Source of the DNA: Corella eumyota
Lineage: Eukaryota > Chordata > Ascidiacea > Phlebobranchia > Corellidae
Length of the DNA: 64,000 nt
Direction: 5' to 3'
Assembly: GCA_963082875.1 (NCBI GenBank)
Contig: OY720097.1
Span: 10,114,501-10,178,500 of the forward strand
Shown: piece after piece, positions 22,166 to 35,725 of the stretch
How the letters are laid out: the number at the start of each line of letters is the position of its first letter
How positions within the stretch are numbered: position 1 is the stretch's first letter
Made by a program: the position numbers and the translations under genes
The notes under the pieces: model-generated
Told to the model about the DNA's origin: nothing
What the model saw: only the letters and a program-made list of their open reading frames with translations
Database searches by the model: none

Positions 22166-25100
22166 ATGACATTGACAGTAAAAACAAATATGTCTGAAGA
22201 AAGTGAATCGAATTCTGGTAAGATTATAAATTTTATCTGAGTTTTACATTTAATTTAAGTTTTACCATTAAATCATAGTTTATAACAATAAAGTTTAATT
22301 TTTTGCTCCTTGGACTTGGTACTAGTTCTTAGACATGTAAATTAAAGTAAAGCTGGTTTGTAAATATTTTAGTAATTTTATTGTTATTAAACTTGTTTAA
22401 ATTTTATGTTAGGCCTAATTGGCTAGTGGTAATTTGTTAATATTTTTAAATAAACAGACATCCTTATTAATTAATAATATTAAGAGTATACCTAGTACTA
22501 AAATTAAATATATACAAATTCAACAATTTCACTGCTAACAGACTAAATGTGTTGATTAAACTATAAAATAGCATTCTTATTTGTAAATTGTAGCTAATGG
22601 TGCAGTACAAACAAAATCTTTCAACTCCAATTTAAGTGGTGAAGTTGGAAGGCAGGAATCTGATGACTCAGCAATTCACAGCGATGATGATCAAGGACAG
22701 GAGGACAAATCAGATGATCAAGATAGCAACTTTGTGAAAGGTGAACCCATAGATGGTGGTAGTGAAACAGAAAAAGATGTCGTTGTTGTTCAAGACAGTT
22801 TATTTACTGTCAGAATTACTGCACCTGGTGTAGATACTTTTGAAGTCCAGGTAACTTTTTTTATAAAATAAACACATATATAGTACTTTTAATGCTATTT
22901 GAATGTCTTCAAATTAGTTAATATAACAACTATATAGGCCATACAAGTATGTTGTATTCTAATTTTGTGTTTTTGTTCGTGGCTAGACATGGAAGTTATA
23001 GCCCATATTATCTTCTGAAATGATAATACTTGTCAAATAATTTTTTTAAGGTGTCACCTCAAGAAATGGTGCAAGAATTGCATCAGCTTTTAATGGACAG
23101 AGAAGATACTTGCCACCGTACTTGTTTTTCACTTCAGTTGGATGGAAAAACTTTGGATAATTTTTCTGAGTTAAAAACTATTGAAGGCTTGTCTGAAGGA
23201 GCCGAGATAAAAGTAGTAGAAGGTAAAATAGCTTTAATGAAAATTATTATCTTCCTTTTAAAATATGTTTTAATTAGTTAGTTTTTTTTATAACTATGTT
23301 CTACCAACATTTTATTCCACTAAAGCAATTTAAAAGTTCATATTAAAAAAAACATTAAAATCAAAAAAATAACAACCAATTTATGCTGTGTTATGTAATA
23401 GAGCTCTACAGTGTAAGAGAGGCACGTTTGCATATGAGACACGTAAGAGAGTTACTTCACTCAACTGATTTTCAGGATGCTTTTAATGGTTCAGATGGAA
23501 CAAGTTTATCATATGTTAATCAAGTTACCGAAAGTGAAATTTGCACAGGTTTAAAAATAAACATGTTCGCTGTTAATTTGGTAAACATTGTTTAATTTTC
23601 TGCAAGTTAAAGGAACAGACTTCTTAAAAGAAACCTTAAATTATTTTTAATTAATTATTAACACATAGAAGTACAAACTTTCTTTCCATATATGAGGATG
23701 TTAATAAATATATAAAATAGATGGTATTGGAAGTTCAAATAGCAGTGGAAATACAACACCAGATTCACCCATCAGTTTAAATGAAGATGGCCTTAATTCT
23801 AAAAATGTTACTAATTCTTCAACTTCTAACAAAAGAAAAAAGCAAGTTAAAATTGCTGATCAATCATCGGAGATGTCAGAATCTTTAGCTCCCCCAGAAT
23901 ATGTGATGCCAGGATGTAAGGAACGCTTTTTAACTCCTCTGCATCCACTTCCCAATTCAAAAGAACCTAAAGTAAAAAATATATTTAAACAAAATCAACA
24001 TGCTAATTACTTAAAATTTTTAATTTATTTTTATTAAAAAAAATATTTTATTATATTTTTTTATATAATTTATTTTTTATTATTTTAGGTTGTTTCTTGT
24101 TTAAAAGTTCTTGCACCAAGTATCTGGAATCCCCCCCCTGGAAATAGAAAGTTACATGGAGATTTACTATACTTGTATGCAGTGATTTCGGAACAAAAAC
24201 GTTTTCATATTACAGCTAGCTCTCGTGGATTTTATCTCAATCAGTAAACATTTATTCAATTACTTTTTGTCCTTAAATTTATAGCATTTTAAACGTATTT
24301 TAGTTATTAAGTAAATTTAAGGTATAGTCAATAGAGGTAATTATTGGACAGTTAAAATTGGAAGGTAATTAGTGGACACCATTTCAAATTTTTTTAGGGA
24401 TTGCCACTTTTTACCTATAATTTGCCTTAACGTTGTCTACATCATGAGTTTTAAATAAATGTCATTTTTTTTAATCTAAACTGCCTGAAAAAAAAATGCG
24501 CACTTTTGAAATTTCAAAAAAAATATTTGTTTTTCAAAAAAAAATTTGTTTTTTTTGAAAATAAAGGCAAAAAGTAAGTTGTTAAAATTTACATAATTTT
24601 TGAATTACTAAATTTTCAGATTGGCAACCTTAACCAAAAATCCACTGATCTTTCTATAAGGCCCCAATTTAAACTTCTATCTTCATCACAGTCTATACTC
24701 ATATTATTTTAAATGGGGGTGTTTATTGGACACTTGTGAATACATTTCATTTGCTTTTAAAAGCCCCAAAATAAGCCTTGTAGTCTATTTTAGTCACAGG
24801 TTTTATAAAAACATAAACAGATTTTAATTGCTTAGGTTTTCCAAGAGTAGAAATAAATTTAAAATAAAAATGCCAAGAAAATATATACCCTTCCTCAAAA
24901 GGCTTAGAAAAAGGTGCAATGCAGGAACTATTAAAAGAACACAAAGTTGTAGGCAAAAGTGTTAGAAATTTATCCAAAGAATATATCATACCAAAATCAA
25001 TAGTTTAATATTATCTCAGTAATGAAGGTACAGAACCTCCAGAACATGGTGTAAAGCCTGTATTTAACACCATTCAATGCAAATAATTAAAAGAGTGTAG

Positions 25101-28100
25101 AAAAGATTGTGCGTCTGCTAAATTTGCTTTAACTTTAAAGAATATTAGAAGATTAGTTTGCTGGTATATAGCCTGCAATAAAATGGAAAGTGCTAAATGA
25201 AAAAGGCCAAGCTCTATGTAGACAATTCATTAAAAAAGGGAAATCTTTACTAGGGTAAAGTAACTAAGCAGTTTTTTAAAGATTCTGATAGTCCTACCAA
25301 AAGTTTGCTTATAGACCGCCTGAAGCCTAAAGTTATCCAAAAGATCCCCTTTATCGCAAAGATTTTTTAGAATGGGGCAATTGTTAACACTGTTCGATAA
25401 TTACCTCTAGGGTGTCCAGTAATCACCCCATTTGTGTAGGTAATTATTGGACATTTTTGTAATTTTAGGCAAACAAGTGTAGATAGAGATTTGATCTATA
25501 ATTTTAGGCAAACAAGTGAAGATAGAGATTTGAATAGTATTTTTTTTAATAATAAATAATAACACTATCTTAGGAACAAAAAATATTTGATTTAAAGTTT
25601 AAAACCAAAAAGTTATGACCAAGTTTGTCAAAATCATCCAATAATTACCTCCATTGACTTATATATAATTTTAGAAATTTTGTTTAGTTATTTTCTTAAG
25701 AGTGTAAAAATAAGTATTTTTGATTCAAAGTCCTTAAATTGGATTTAGAGAATTTCTGTTTTTTTGTATTTATATACAATACGTTACTAGCATAAACTCA
25801 AGATTAAAAATATGAAAGAACTAAAATAAGATTTAAAATATTTGTGACTTGAAGTTGATTTCAAAAATCAATTTTTTACATTCTTTTTTTAAATATTTTA
25901 TTCAAATAAAATTATTTTATACAAATTAATATTTCAATTTTGCAGGAGTACTATGGAAACTTTCAACCCTAAACCAGCACCAGGAACTCACATTCACCAT
26001 TCTTTAATCGAACTATTTAGCCAAATTTCACCAATATTTAAAAGAAACTTTATTGCTCTAAACAAGAAAAGGTTTAGTAGACATCCGTTTGAACGAATTG
26101 CTACTCCAGTACAGGTAAGAGTTTTACCTTCCTAGTTGCTAAAGTTTCAAATATTTATCAATAATATAAAAAAAGATCAGAATGAAAAGAATATCAAAAA
26201 ATTGCTAGTAACTTTTTTCTTTTTTATTCTTGAACAAATTATTTTAAATGAACTTCTTTTTTTTAATGACAAAACTCTAGGTTCATAGTTGGACTGCTCC
26301 TTTGTTTGAACATTCAGTGGATCATGTTCGTGCTGAAGATTTATTCAGTTCGCGACTTATTATTGAAGAGCATATACCAGGACAGGTACTCAAAAACAAT
26401 ATTATTATCCAGATAACTACTTTCATTGATAATGGTATAATTGTTGTAGGTTTAGATATATATCAAAACTTTTTTCCTCACTTTTTTCAATTTGCCATTT
26501 TGTAATTTATAAACAACTTTGTATAAAAACACAGTTAGGGGATAAAAAAGGAATAACTAGCAGCGTGGTGTAGTGGTAAGAACACTTGCTACACCACCAT
26601 GAGGTCATGGGTTCAATCCCCACTGATCACATGCTGTAGTGTCCTTGAGTAAGGCGCTATAAACAGTATGAACTCCTGCTGAGCCAGCACTTAATCAGCA
26701 GCATAATTACTGGGCAATTATAATCTATAATATCCCAAACTCCCACAGGCAACTCGAGACTGGGTCGGAGTAACTGATGTTACTCTATGTTTAAGTCGCG
26801 CATTTGACTTTCTCACATCGAGGATAAAGATATGTACAAAAAAATAAATGTTAAAATAATGTTTTCAGCAAACAAGAGATTGGAACGAAGAAATGGCAAC
26901 CACTCGGGAGTTACCGAGACTAACTTTACCTGAACGATTGTTAAGGGAAAGAGCCATGTTTAAGGTAAATCTTTTATTCAAATATTGACAAATGTTTTGA
27001 TCCAATATTGACCAATTTTTTGATCCAATATCGACATGATGCTTATGAAAAAGGACAGTTATAGTATTAATTAGCTAAAAATATTTTCATGGTAAAATTT
27101 TGACTTAAAGAAAGAGTGCTTTTTTATCACATTTAAGTTATGATATGGTCAGTATGTTCTGGGTTTGCTGACTATGCTTTATTATACTTGAACGTTTCTG
27201 TTTTTGTTACTACAAGCTGCATGTTTTAAATCATGAAATTGATTTCGTCATTTTTTCCCATCTTATTAAAATAATATTTATTGTATATCTTTTTTTACTT
27301 TCAATGATGCACCAAAAGCCTGAGTGTTAAGAAAAATACAATTAATGTACCTTTAATCACTAATCACTAGCCACTATCCAACATTATCATTACAGATTTG
27401 TTTTTTTTTAACAAAGGTTCACAGTGACTTTGTAGCAGCAGCTACACGAGGTGCCATGATGGTTGTTGATGGAAATGTGATGGCAATCAATCCTGGAGAT
27501 CCAAAGCACATGAGAATGTATATATGGAATAATATCTTTTTTAGGTAAAACTAGCATTTTTTCACATACCTTTTTAATCAACTAAGTCAACTTAACAGTT
27601 TTTGGTGTAAAGGATTAGTTTAATATTTACAAATAGCACCTAAATTTTTAAAATGAAATAAATATTAATTAAAAAATTTTACCTTACCGGGGTTTTAAAT
27701 ATAAAATGTGGCTTTTTGTTATTTAACATTTTGGTTTAATTTATACCTATATTTTATACCTTTATTGCTTTTTTGGATTATTAATTAAAATAGTTATATA
27801 TATACTTTGTGTGTGTATTTTTATGTTAAATCTTAAAAAAATTGTGATTTGTTTGTTTTGGTTTTGAAAAGTCTTGGGTTTGATGTCCGTGACCACTACA
27901 AAGATTTTGGTGGAAATTATGCTGCATTTTATGCTCCCTGTAATGATTTAAATGGAGTAAAGTCTTATAATATGTTGGATGTTGATGGTTTGCATGTACT
28001 AGGAACAGTTATTGTGGATTACAGAGGATTCAGGGTTACTTCTCAATCGATTATTCCAGGTTAGTGATAATTGTTTTTCTAGAAAAATAAATTGTATTTA

Positions 28101-31100
28101 AAAGAAATATATTAATTGTAAAAATACTAGTTTTAACATAGATTAAAAACCAGTGGTTTTTGGTTACAAAAAGTTTGGTAAACTTGGATTCATCAATTAC
28201 AAATTAATATGGTGACATTTAAGCCTTGAACTTAAAACATTTTAGCTCATAATTAAATCTGGTTGTTTATTTTTACACAAAGTGAGTAACATCTGTTACA
28301 CTTCCAACCAGTGATGACAAGCTAAATGTAACTTATAGTAGATGCACCTGAGTACTTTGGTATGCGCCGCTATTAAAAATTGTAAATCTTTAATTTAACT
28401 TGTCAGAATAGACCGAACATGACTAGGCAAAAAGTTAGAAAAATGTTTAAGGTTTCATAGGTGATGAAAACAAAAACGCTTTTTAAGTGGAATCCTGATA
28501 TCCTGATTTTTAAGTGGAATCCGCTTTTTTAGTGGAATCCTGAAGCTTGTTGACATAGTCTTTGTAACATGTTTAATCAAAACAATTTTTAAGCCATAGA
28601 TTTATTCTTAGTCTAACAACACAGCGAGTTAATTAATAACTGAATCTTTTAATTCACTGCTCTAAGTTGTCCCAGGCCAACGCACAGTTTGGAAAACATA
28701 GTTATAAACAAGTATATAACATACTAATCGTTCAAAAATGAAAGTATTTCAGTTAATACAATTTTTACAGTTTTTTTATCATAAATCCTATATTTAGGAC
28801 TTGGTCTGATTTATTTTTAAACATAATTTCTAACTTTTCAGAAATCTGTTTTTGTTACTGGTATTTTACTTCTTTATTTAACTATTAAATATATATTCAC
28901 GAATTGTATGATTAGGAATTCTTGAAAGGGAACAAGAACAAAGTGTAGTTTATGGCTCCATTGATTTCGGCAAAACTTCTCAAACAAATGAGAAATACAC
29001 AGAGTTGTTGGAAAAAACTGTTAAACAACTTCATGTCTTGCCTCATACTATCTTGAGTGGAGATGAGAAAAAACCTGTCACTCTTCACAGTTCTCTTGAA
29101 TGTAAAGGAATTATTGGTAAATAATTAAATAAAGTGTAATTAATATAAGAATGAATATTTTGCCTATTGTCTTAATTATTGTCAATTCAGAGGTAAGTTA
29201 ATATCAATTAAAAGCTTAAAACATTTATTTTCCGTAACTTTTTTTAAATAGATTTACATAATTTCAATATATTTATTTATCATTTCAAACAGTTCTTACA
29301 AAAAACTGTTTTATTTGAGATTGTTATAAAAAGTTGAAACTGAATTTTTTATTAAATTCCTTCTGTATAATATCTCAACTTTTTTAAAGGAAATGATCAA
29401 AGACATTACATCCTTGATTTGTTAAAAACCTTTCCTCCTGATCGTAACTTTTTGCCAGTTGAGGGTGAATCATTATCGGAAGAATGTGAAAAACTTGGAT
29501 TTCCTAAACAGCATTGTCATCAACTTGCTACTTTAAGACCAGAATTAATTGAGGCATTTATCGATCACCTGTAAGTTTAATAAAAAATATAGTTTTGCAT
29601 GTATACCTAAAAATTCAAAATTTTAAATCCTCATAGATAAATATTTTGAATTTGTGATTGTTTAATTTTTATTTTGCAGTTATGTAATGTTTATGAGACA
29701 TTGTGCCAATCAAATTGTTTCCATGAAAAGCAAGGTGTTGGCAGATAAAAAACTTCAAATTGAAGCCAACATTAACAACGGTAAGTTGTTTACATTTTTT
29801 GTTGCTTAAAAGATATGAATAAGTTTAAAAAATCGTGATATTAACCGATTCGATATTTAGAAAATAAGAATTTATTAACGTATTAATTTATTGACATATA
29901 GATCAAAAGACAGAAAATAATTCAACAGATTCAGAAGAAGATGCTGAAAATTGTAAGTTGTTTATAAATACTAAGTGTATGTATTACTATTACAATCAAA
30001 GTTTATCAAACAGTTTTATTCATGTTAATTAGCACAACTACACATATTTGGAAATTATCCAACAAAGTATTATTTCGATGTTATATAAAAAAAAAGGTTA
30101 GTAGCCTTTTTAATTTGTATACTTCTATAGTGAAACAGTGGCAAAAAGAGGCAGTACGATCAGCTTCTGAATTAGTTGGTTCGTATTCTGAAACAGAGTT
30201 TGATATTCGATTTAACCACGATATATTTTCACCGGGAATTAATCACAAAGCAACAAAAGAAGAAATTGAGAAACAGAAAAAGTTAATTTGTAATGCTGCT
30301 CAGTTTTTGGTGACCCACCAACTACCAACTTTTGTAAGAATTTTATAAAAAAATGTTTGGTATAAGAAGAAATTAGCGAAGCTTTTAATCAGTAACTTAT
30401 AAATTTTTTTATTTTAGATCCACAATAGCGAAAATTTTAAAAACGTTTTTTTGTAAATATTATTTTTTTCATGTAAAAATTTTTGTATGTTTATTTACAA
30501 GAAAAATAAAATGTTTTTTTTACCCATTTGTGTCCTAACTTACAACATAATATCTATTAAAATGTTTTTAATAAACAAGTATTTAACTTGAAGATCAAAG
30601 ACTGTTACGAGCATTCCCTAATGCCGACAGATGGATCTTCACTTACAGATGCCTTGCATGAGAAAGGAATAGGAATTCGTTATTTGGGAAAAATTCTTCA
30701 TCAACTTGAAGATAAACTTCATCTTCAACATGTTTATGTAAGTTGTTTGTTTTTAGCAAACATTTATAATTGCAGAGTTATTTCTGCAGTTTTTGATTTT
30801 TGTACTAATGGCAATAGTTTAAATGGTAAATACAAAATTGGTGTCACCCTTTTCTATATTGTTTTTAAACATTGTATATAATATATTTTTTGTTGTGTCA
30901 AAGTGTAATTACATGCTTTTGTAGAAGCAACTTCGCTTTTAAATTAGTCTTGTTTAGAGAATTGCAATAATGGAGATAATAGTTCGTTCTGTCAAGCATA
31001 TAATGAGACCCTATCTTCAACATGTTGATCAATTAAGTTTATCGACTGCTACTTCACATTTCTTTAACTGTTTTTTGGGCAGCTTTCCTAGTCCAACACC

Positions 31101-34100
31101 AAACTTACCTGAAGAAGAATTAATAAGGTAATAGAAAATGCTAATTTATTTAATTTGCAACGAAGTTAATTTATAGTTTGCAAGCTTTTTTGCTTTATTG
31201 TTCATTTTTTTTGCTACGATTCAGCACATGATTCATAATGCAGTTTATTAATTAGCCCCAAATTCAAAAAAAAATTTTGAAATACCATGTTTTTTTACGT
31301 AACAGCAACAAACGCAAGAAAAAGGCAAGAAAAACAAGGTTGCAGCAAAATGAGAAAACAAGTGGAAATCCATGGTATTTACTTACACCGGAATCATTGT
31401 GGATCCAAATTCAATCGGAAACCAAGGAATTTTATGCTCATGAGATAACTCAGGATAACATCGATGATGTGGTGGAAAAACTGGGAATCCAAAAAATTTC
31501 CTTGCTAAGAAGACTTTGTATTATGATGGGTATTCAGGTAAATGCGATATCCATAAAACAGAAATAAATATACTTTTAATTTATATATAATGGAGCTTAG
31601 TGGATGATGTCTATTTATAGGCATACAAAATATTGGTTGTGACTATATTATGATAAATAAAATGCAGACTTTAAAGCAGACCATTGACTAGGGTAAATAG
31701 TAATATTAATTGCATGTTTTTAAAAACAAATTCTTGTTGCACTTTAGATAGTGGTTCGTGATTATGCATTTGACAGCAAACACAAGACAACCTTCAGTGA
31801 AGATGATATAGTTAACATGTTTCCTGTTGTTAAGCATGCTGCACCCAGAGCAAGTGATGCTTATCAGTTTTATACAAGTGCTCAAGCTAAAGTACATCAA
31901 GGTACAATTTCTTTTATTTTTCAAGGCCTAGTTTGTGTGATACATTTAGCTTATACTTATTTTTATGCCTTAGCTCTATAAGATTTGAGAATATTTTTTT
32001 TAACAAATATTTTATGTTTCTAATTATTGCACTAATTTGTAAAAATTCTTTAAAGATTTGTAGGTTTTTAAAATTGTTCTTTAAAAAGTCTTCTATAAGT
32101 GTTCAAGTAATTTAATTTTCAATACAATCTTATATTGAAAGTGTAACAGGGTACGAATTAATGTTTAAAAAGCGATTCGCTAAAAATGAGGTCGCATTTT
32201 TAGGGCAATTATTAGGTTCAAGTCATAATCTTCGTTTTTTTGTAACACTTGACGCGTTGCGTGGCATTTTTAAAATGTAACGTATTGTTCAACAATCGTT
32301 AGGAATATTTCCCACGAAAAACGAGACATTTTTGATTACTTTAAAGCTGTGTTATGTATTTAAAAAGTTGCGCAACAACTAGACGAATTTGGGAGCGAAA
32401 TTTACGCATTGCCAAAACATGGAAAGTTATTGTTTTATTAAATACCCTATAGTCCCCTACATTTACGCAGGATTATGTTGATGTAATTAAATTAGTGTGA
32501 AACCGGTTAAAAATAAATCGTAAAAAAATATACAAATACACACGAAAGTTTTATTATTGCCTGATTTTTTTTGGTTGATTCACTATTACTAATATATTTG
32601 TAAAAAATGATTCGCTAATTTTAAAAAACAATTTGCTTTTAGCGAATGGCGGCCCGTTATTTCTTTCCTTGTGTAAATTTATTGAAATTTTAGGTTACCT
32701 AAAGGAGGGTCTCGAACTATTTAGTGAAGCTTTGAATTTATTCAATAATGTTTACGGTGCTATACATAGTGAAATATCTGCTTGTTATCGTCACATTGCA
32801 AGGCTTAATTATATGATGGGGGATCATGCAGATGCTAGCAGCAACCAACAAAAATCTGTCATTTTAAGCGAAAGAATTCTTGGTATGTGTAATTAAACTT
32901 TTTCCAAATTTGTTTCTTTAGTTGCTTACTGAATTAAGTGAGTTATAATTATTTTTTATATTTTCTGCACAATTAGAAAAGTTTATATTCATGTTACAAA
33001 ATTTTTGTATTAATAATATTTGATAAATTTAATGCTTGAATATTTGTTTAGGAATTGATCATGTTACCACCATTTCGGATTATGTCAGTCTAGCTTTGTA
33101 TTGCTTCGCTCAGCGTAAGATAGCCGCTGCATTAAAGTTGTTATACCGAGGCAGATATTTGCTTCTTACCGTTCATGGTTTTGATCATCCAGAGGTTGCC
33201 TTAATTGATGTAAGTGTTTATCTTAAATTGCATTTTCATTGTCTTATGTGTGTTTTTTTTCTCTTTCGTTATCATTAGTTTAAATTATTTTTTGTACAGA
33301 GTAACATTGGCTTAGTACTTCATGGTGTACAAGATTATGATCTATCCTTAAGATTTTTAGATGAAGCATTAAAAATCAACATGAAATATCATGGGGACAA
33401 AAGCCTTAAAGTGGCACTGAGGTTTGTCTATTGTTATTATTTATTAACTACTAACTAGACTTCAGGTTATTAGAATATTTATATTAAAAAAATATAGTCT
33501 TAAAATGATTCTGCCAACAAGTAAAGGGAAACAGTGTTGCATTTGTGTTTTTCTAAAGGGAAACAGTGTTGCATTTGTGTGGCTCAAGGCCACCCTTTGG
33601 TTTTGTAGTCTGATGCCATGGTTGCTATACTGCATTACCAAACTGTTTTTTCTGAAATTAATTTAAAATTTAAAACTGTTTGTAGTCACCACCTTGTGGC
33701 AAGAGCATTTTCATGCAAAGGTGAGTTTAGGTACGCTCTTAACCATGAGAAAGAAACTTACAAATTGTACAAACTCCAACTTGGCGATAGTCATGACAAG
33801 ACTAAAGAAAGTGGGGAGTGTTTACGACATCTCACACAACAGGCTGTGACACTTCAACGAACTGTAAGAACTTCTTCAAAAATGATCCTAAATATTTAAA
33901 TCAATTTGTCACAAATTAGTAAACTTAATTTTGTTTCAGATGAACGAAATTTACAAAAATGGTTCAACAGCTGCTATTCCACCATTACAAGTAAATATTA
34001 ATATTACACCTGATTATTATGTTGTAAAAAATTGTTAATACTTTTGTTTAATAGAATTATTATTTGTTGTTGTTTTTAGATCACACCACCCAGTATGCAC

Positions 34101-35725
34101 AGTGTTTTAGATTTGATGAATGTCATTAATGGAATTATATTTATCCCACTTAGGTAAATTTATTTAAAAACAAAAGTTTGAACTATTTGTTTATAGGAAG
34201 GCTTAATATGTACATTTATAATTAAAACTAAATTATTTTTATGGTTCGAAATCTTAGATTTCGAAACATATTGTTATTGTCAGTGTATTTATTATTATTA
34301 TTATTATTGTTTTTATTCTTTCTAGTCAGAATTTTGAAAGACGATAACTTTTGTTCTTTAAAACTAAAAGTTCTAAATTTTTAGTATGTTTGTTATTATC
34401 CCAACGAATCGCAAACCTCCTATTTACGACATTTAATTATCACTAATTACTAATTAATAGGTGTTTGTTTATTAAAATTTAAAGGTTGTTATTAATTTTT
34501 TAAATCTTGGTCAATTGTATATTATGATATTACTAACTCAAAAATAAATTAAAATTTTAATTTTTATCACTAATTGGTTAATAATAGGTGTTTATTTATT
34601 AAAATTTAAAGTTTGTTATTTATTTTTTAAATCTTGGTCAATTGTATATCATGATATCAGTAACTCAAAAATGAATTAAAATTTTAATTTTTATCACTAA
34701 TTACTAATTAAAAGGTGTTTCTTTATTAAAATTTAAAGGTTGTTATTAATTTTTCAAATCTTGGTCAATTGTATATCATGATATTAGTAACTCAAAACTG
34801 AATTAAAATTTTAATTTTTAAACACTAAATACTAATTAATAAGTGTTTGTTTATTTAAATTTAAAGGTTGTTGTTAATTTTTTAAATTTTTGTCAATTGT
34901 ATATTATGATATTAGTAACTCAAAAATAAATTAAAATTTTAATTTTTGACACTAATTACTAATAAATAGGTGTTTGTTTATTTAAATTTAATGATTGTTA
35001 TTAGATTTTAAAATTTTGGTCAGTTATATGTTATAATATTTATAACTTGAAAATGAAATAAAAATTAATTCTTTTTTGTTTATTATATTTAAATGCTTGT
35101 TTGTTGATTAAAAGTTAAAGTCCGATATTAAGCATTAAACATTTGGTATAATGTATTTTAAAATATAAGTAGTTGAAAAACATATTTGAAAAATAAGTTT
35201 CAATTGTTTATCATATTTAAATGCTTGTTTATTTAATTTAAATCAAAAATCAATTTTAGGAATTTAAAATTTGGTATAATCTATATTCTGATATAAACAA
35301 CTTAAAACTGCATTAAATATTAGTTTTGTGTGTATAGTATATATAAATGCTTGTTTGTTTATTCAAAGATATGTAATATTCTTAGTTAATGTTTATGCAT
35401 ATCTTTTTTTATTTATAGAAATTTATGTTAAAAATAATCAAATAATTTCGAACCATATTTTATTTATCAAATAAATCTAGTTTAAAATTATTGTTCTATT
35501 AAATTTTTAATAAATAATATTTGAATTTTTATTAATATATTGTACAGCCAAAAAGACTTGGAAGCCATTAGAATGGAAGTGCATCGCCAACAGGTTGAAA
35601 ACAACAAATTGGTTGCCATAGCAACCAAATCAGGCACACAAGCTACAACTGTTAACAACGAAGCTAAAAAAAACATTGAAATTTTAAATTCCACAGATAA
35701 TATGGTTGAAGCTGCATTAGATTAA
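22166..35725 (+). CDS. CLUH: CLUH, clustered mitochondria protein homolog
   Basis: Cytosolic RNA-binding protein for mRNAs of nuclear-encoded mitochondrial proteins; loss clusters mitochondria in other organisms. Twenty-seven exons: 22166-22217, 22594-22850, 23051-23222, 23402-23548, 23721-23971, 24089-24243, 25946-26114, 26281-26385, 26869-26964, 27417-27544, 27872-28059, 28916-29116, 29390-29570, 29680-29780, 29902-29952, 30131-30333, 30594-30737, 30958-31127, 31306-31537, 31748-31901, 32694-32882, 33052-33209, 33300-33421, 33686-33863, 33940-33990, 34080-34153, 35548-35725. They join in frame to 1368 residues (human about 1309). The N-terminal beta-grasp CLU-N lies at ~88-205 ([20 protein letters not shown]). 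The central Clu domain is at ~400-640 ([52 protein letters not shown]). The C-terminal TPR region is at ~1052-1268 ([40 protein letters not shown]). The end includes [10 protein letters not shown] and GIIFIPLSQKDLE. A second ATG at 22190 (MSEESES) could serve as the start. Confidence 0.96.
24325..25660 (+). mobile_element. Degraded pogo-like DNA transposon in CLUH intron 6
   Basis: Ends are inverted repeats: AGTCAATAGAGGTAATTATT at 24326 and, reverse complemented, AGTCAATGGAGGTAATTATT ending at 25659, beside TA-rich flanks that fit a TA target. GGTAATTATTGGAC recurs inside, near 25438. Translated pieces resemble the N-terminal DNA-binding part of pogo/CENP-B transposases: [20 protein letters not shown] (about 24950-25006) and [16 protein letters not shown] (about 25126-25173). 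In-frame stops interrupt these, and no DDE catalytic domain was found, so the element is broken and internally deleted. Confidence 0.65.
26559..26842 (+). mobile_element. tRNA-derived SINE in CLUH intron 8
   Basis: The head has TGGTGTAGTGG (A-box-like) and GGGTTCAATCCCC (B-box-like), so it derives from a tRNA. The body (GAACTCCTGCTGAGCCAGCA, CAACTCGAGACTGGGTCGGA) and an A-rich tail after CGAGGATAAAGAT match the copies near 3290-3798 and 49014. It may be the SINE family already described in Ciona, which I cannot verify here. Confidence 0.8.
26981..27036 (+). repeat. Short tandem repeat, 23-24 bp unit
   Basis: AATATTGACAAATGTTTTGA followed by TCC is repeated about two and a half times with small changes, just after a CLUH exon. 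Confidence 0.75.
28478..28543 (+). repeat. Short imperfect tandem repeat
   Basis: Three copies of a TTTTTAAGTGGAATCCTGAT-like unit lie in a CLUH intron. Confidence 0.75.
33522..33580 (+). repeat. 27-bp direct duplication
   Basis: TAAAGGGAAACAGTGTTGCA plus TTTGTGT occurs twice with an offset of 32 bp, in a CLUH intron. Confidence 0.85.
34390..35400 (+). repeat. Tandem array of ~127-bp units in CLUH intron 26
   Basis: About five well-preserved units start near 34463, 34592, 34716, 34844 and 34972, marked by GTGTTTGTTTATTAAAATTT and TCTTGGTCAATTGTATAT. Increasingly diverged units follow to about 35400 (ATGCTTGTTTGTT near 35090, 35223 and 35350). The array makes up most of this 1.4-kb intron. 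No coding capacity. Confidence 0.85.

Noticed and set aside
26559-26620. tRNA gene
   Set aside because: A-box and B-box are present, but the sequence continues into a body shared with other copies and lacks a foldable acceptor stem end. It is a SINE head.
32140-32660. Possible mobile element in a CLUH intron (repeated ATTCGCTAAAA)
   Set aside because: The motif recurs, but ends do not pair convincingly and no target duplication was found.
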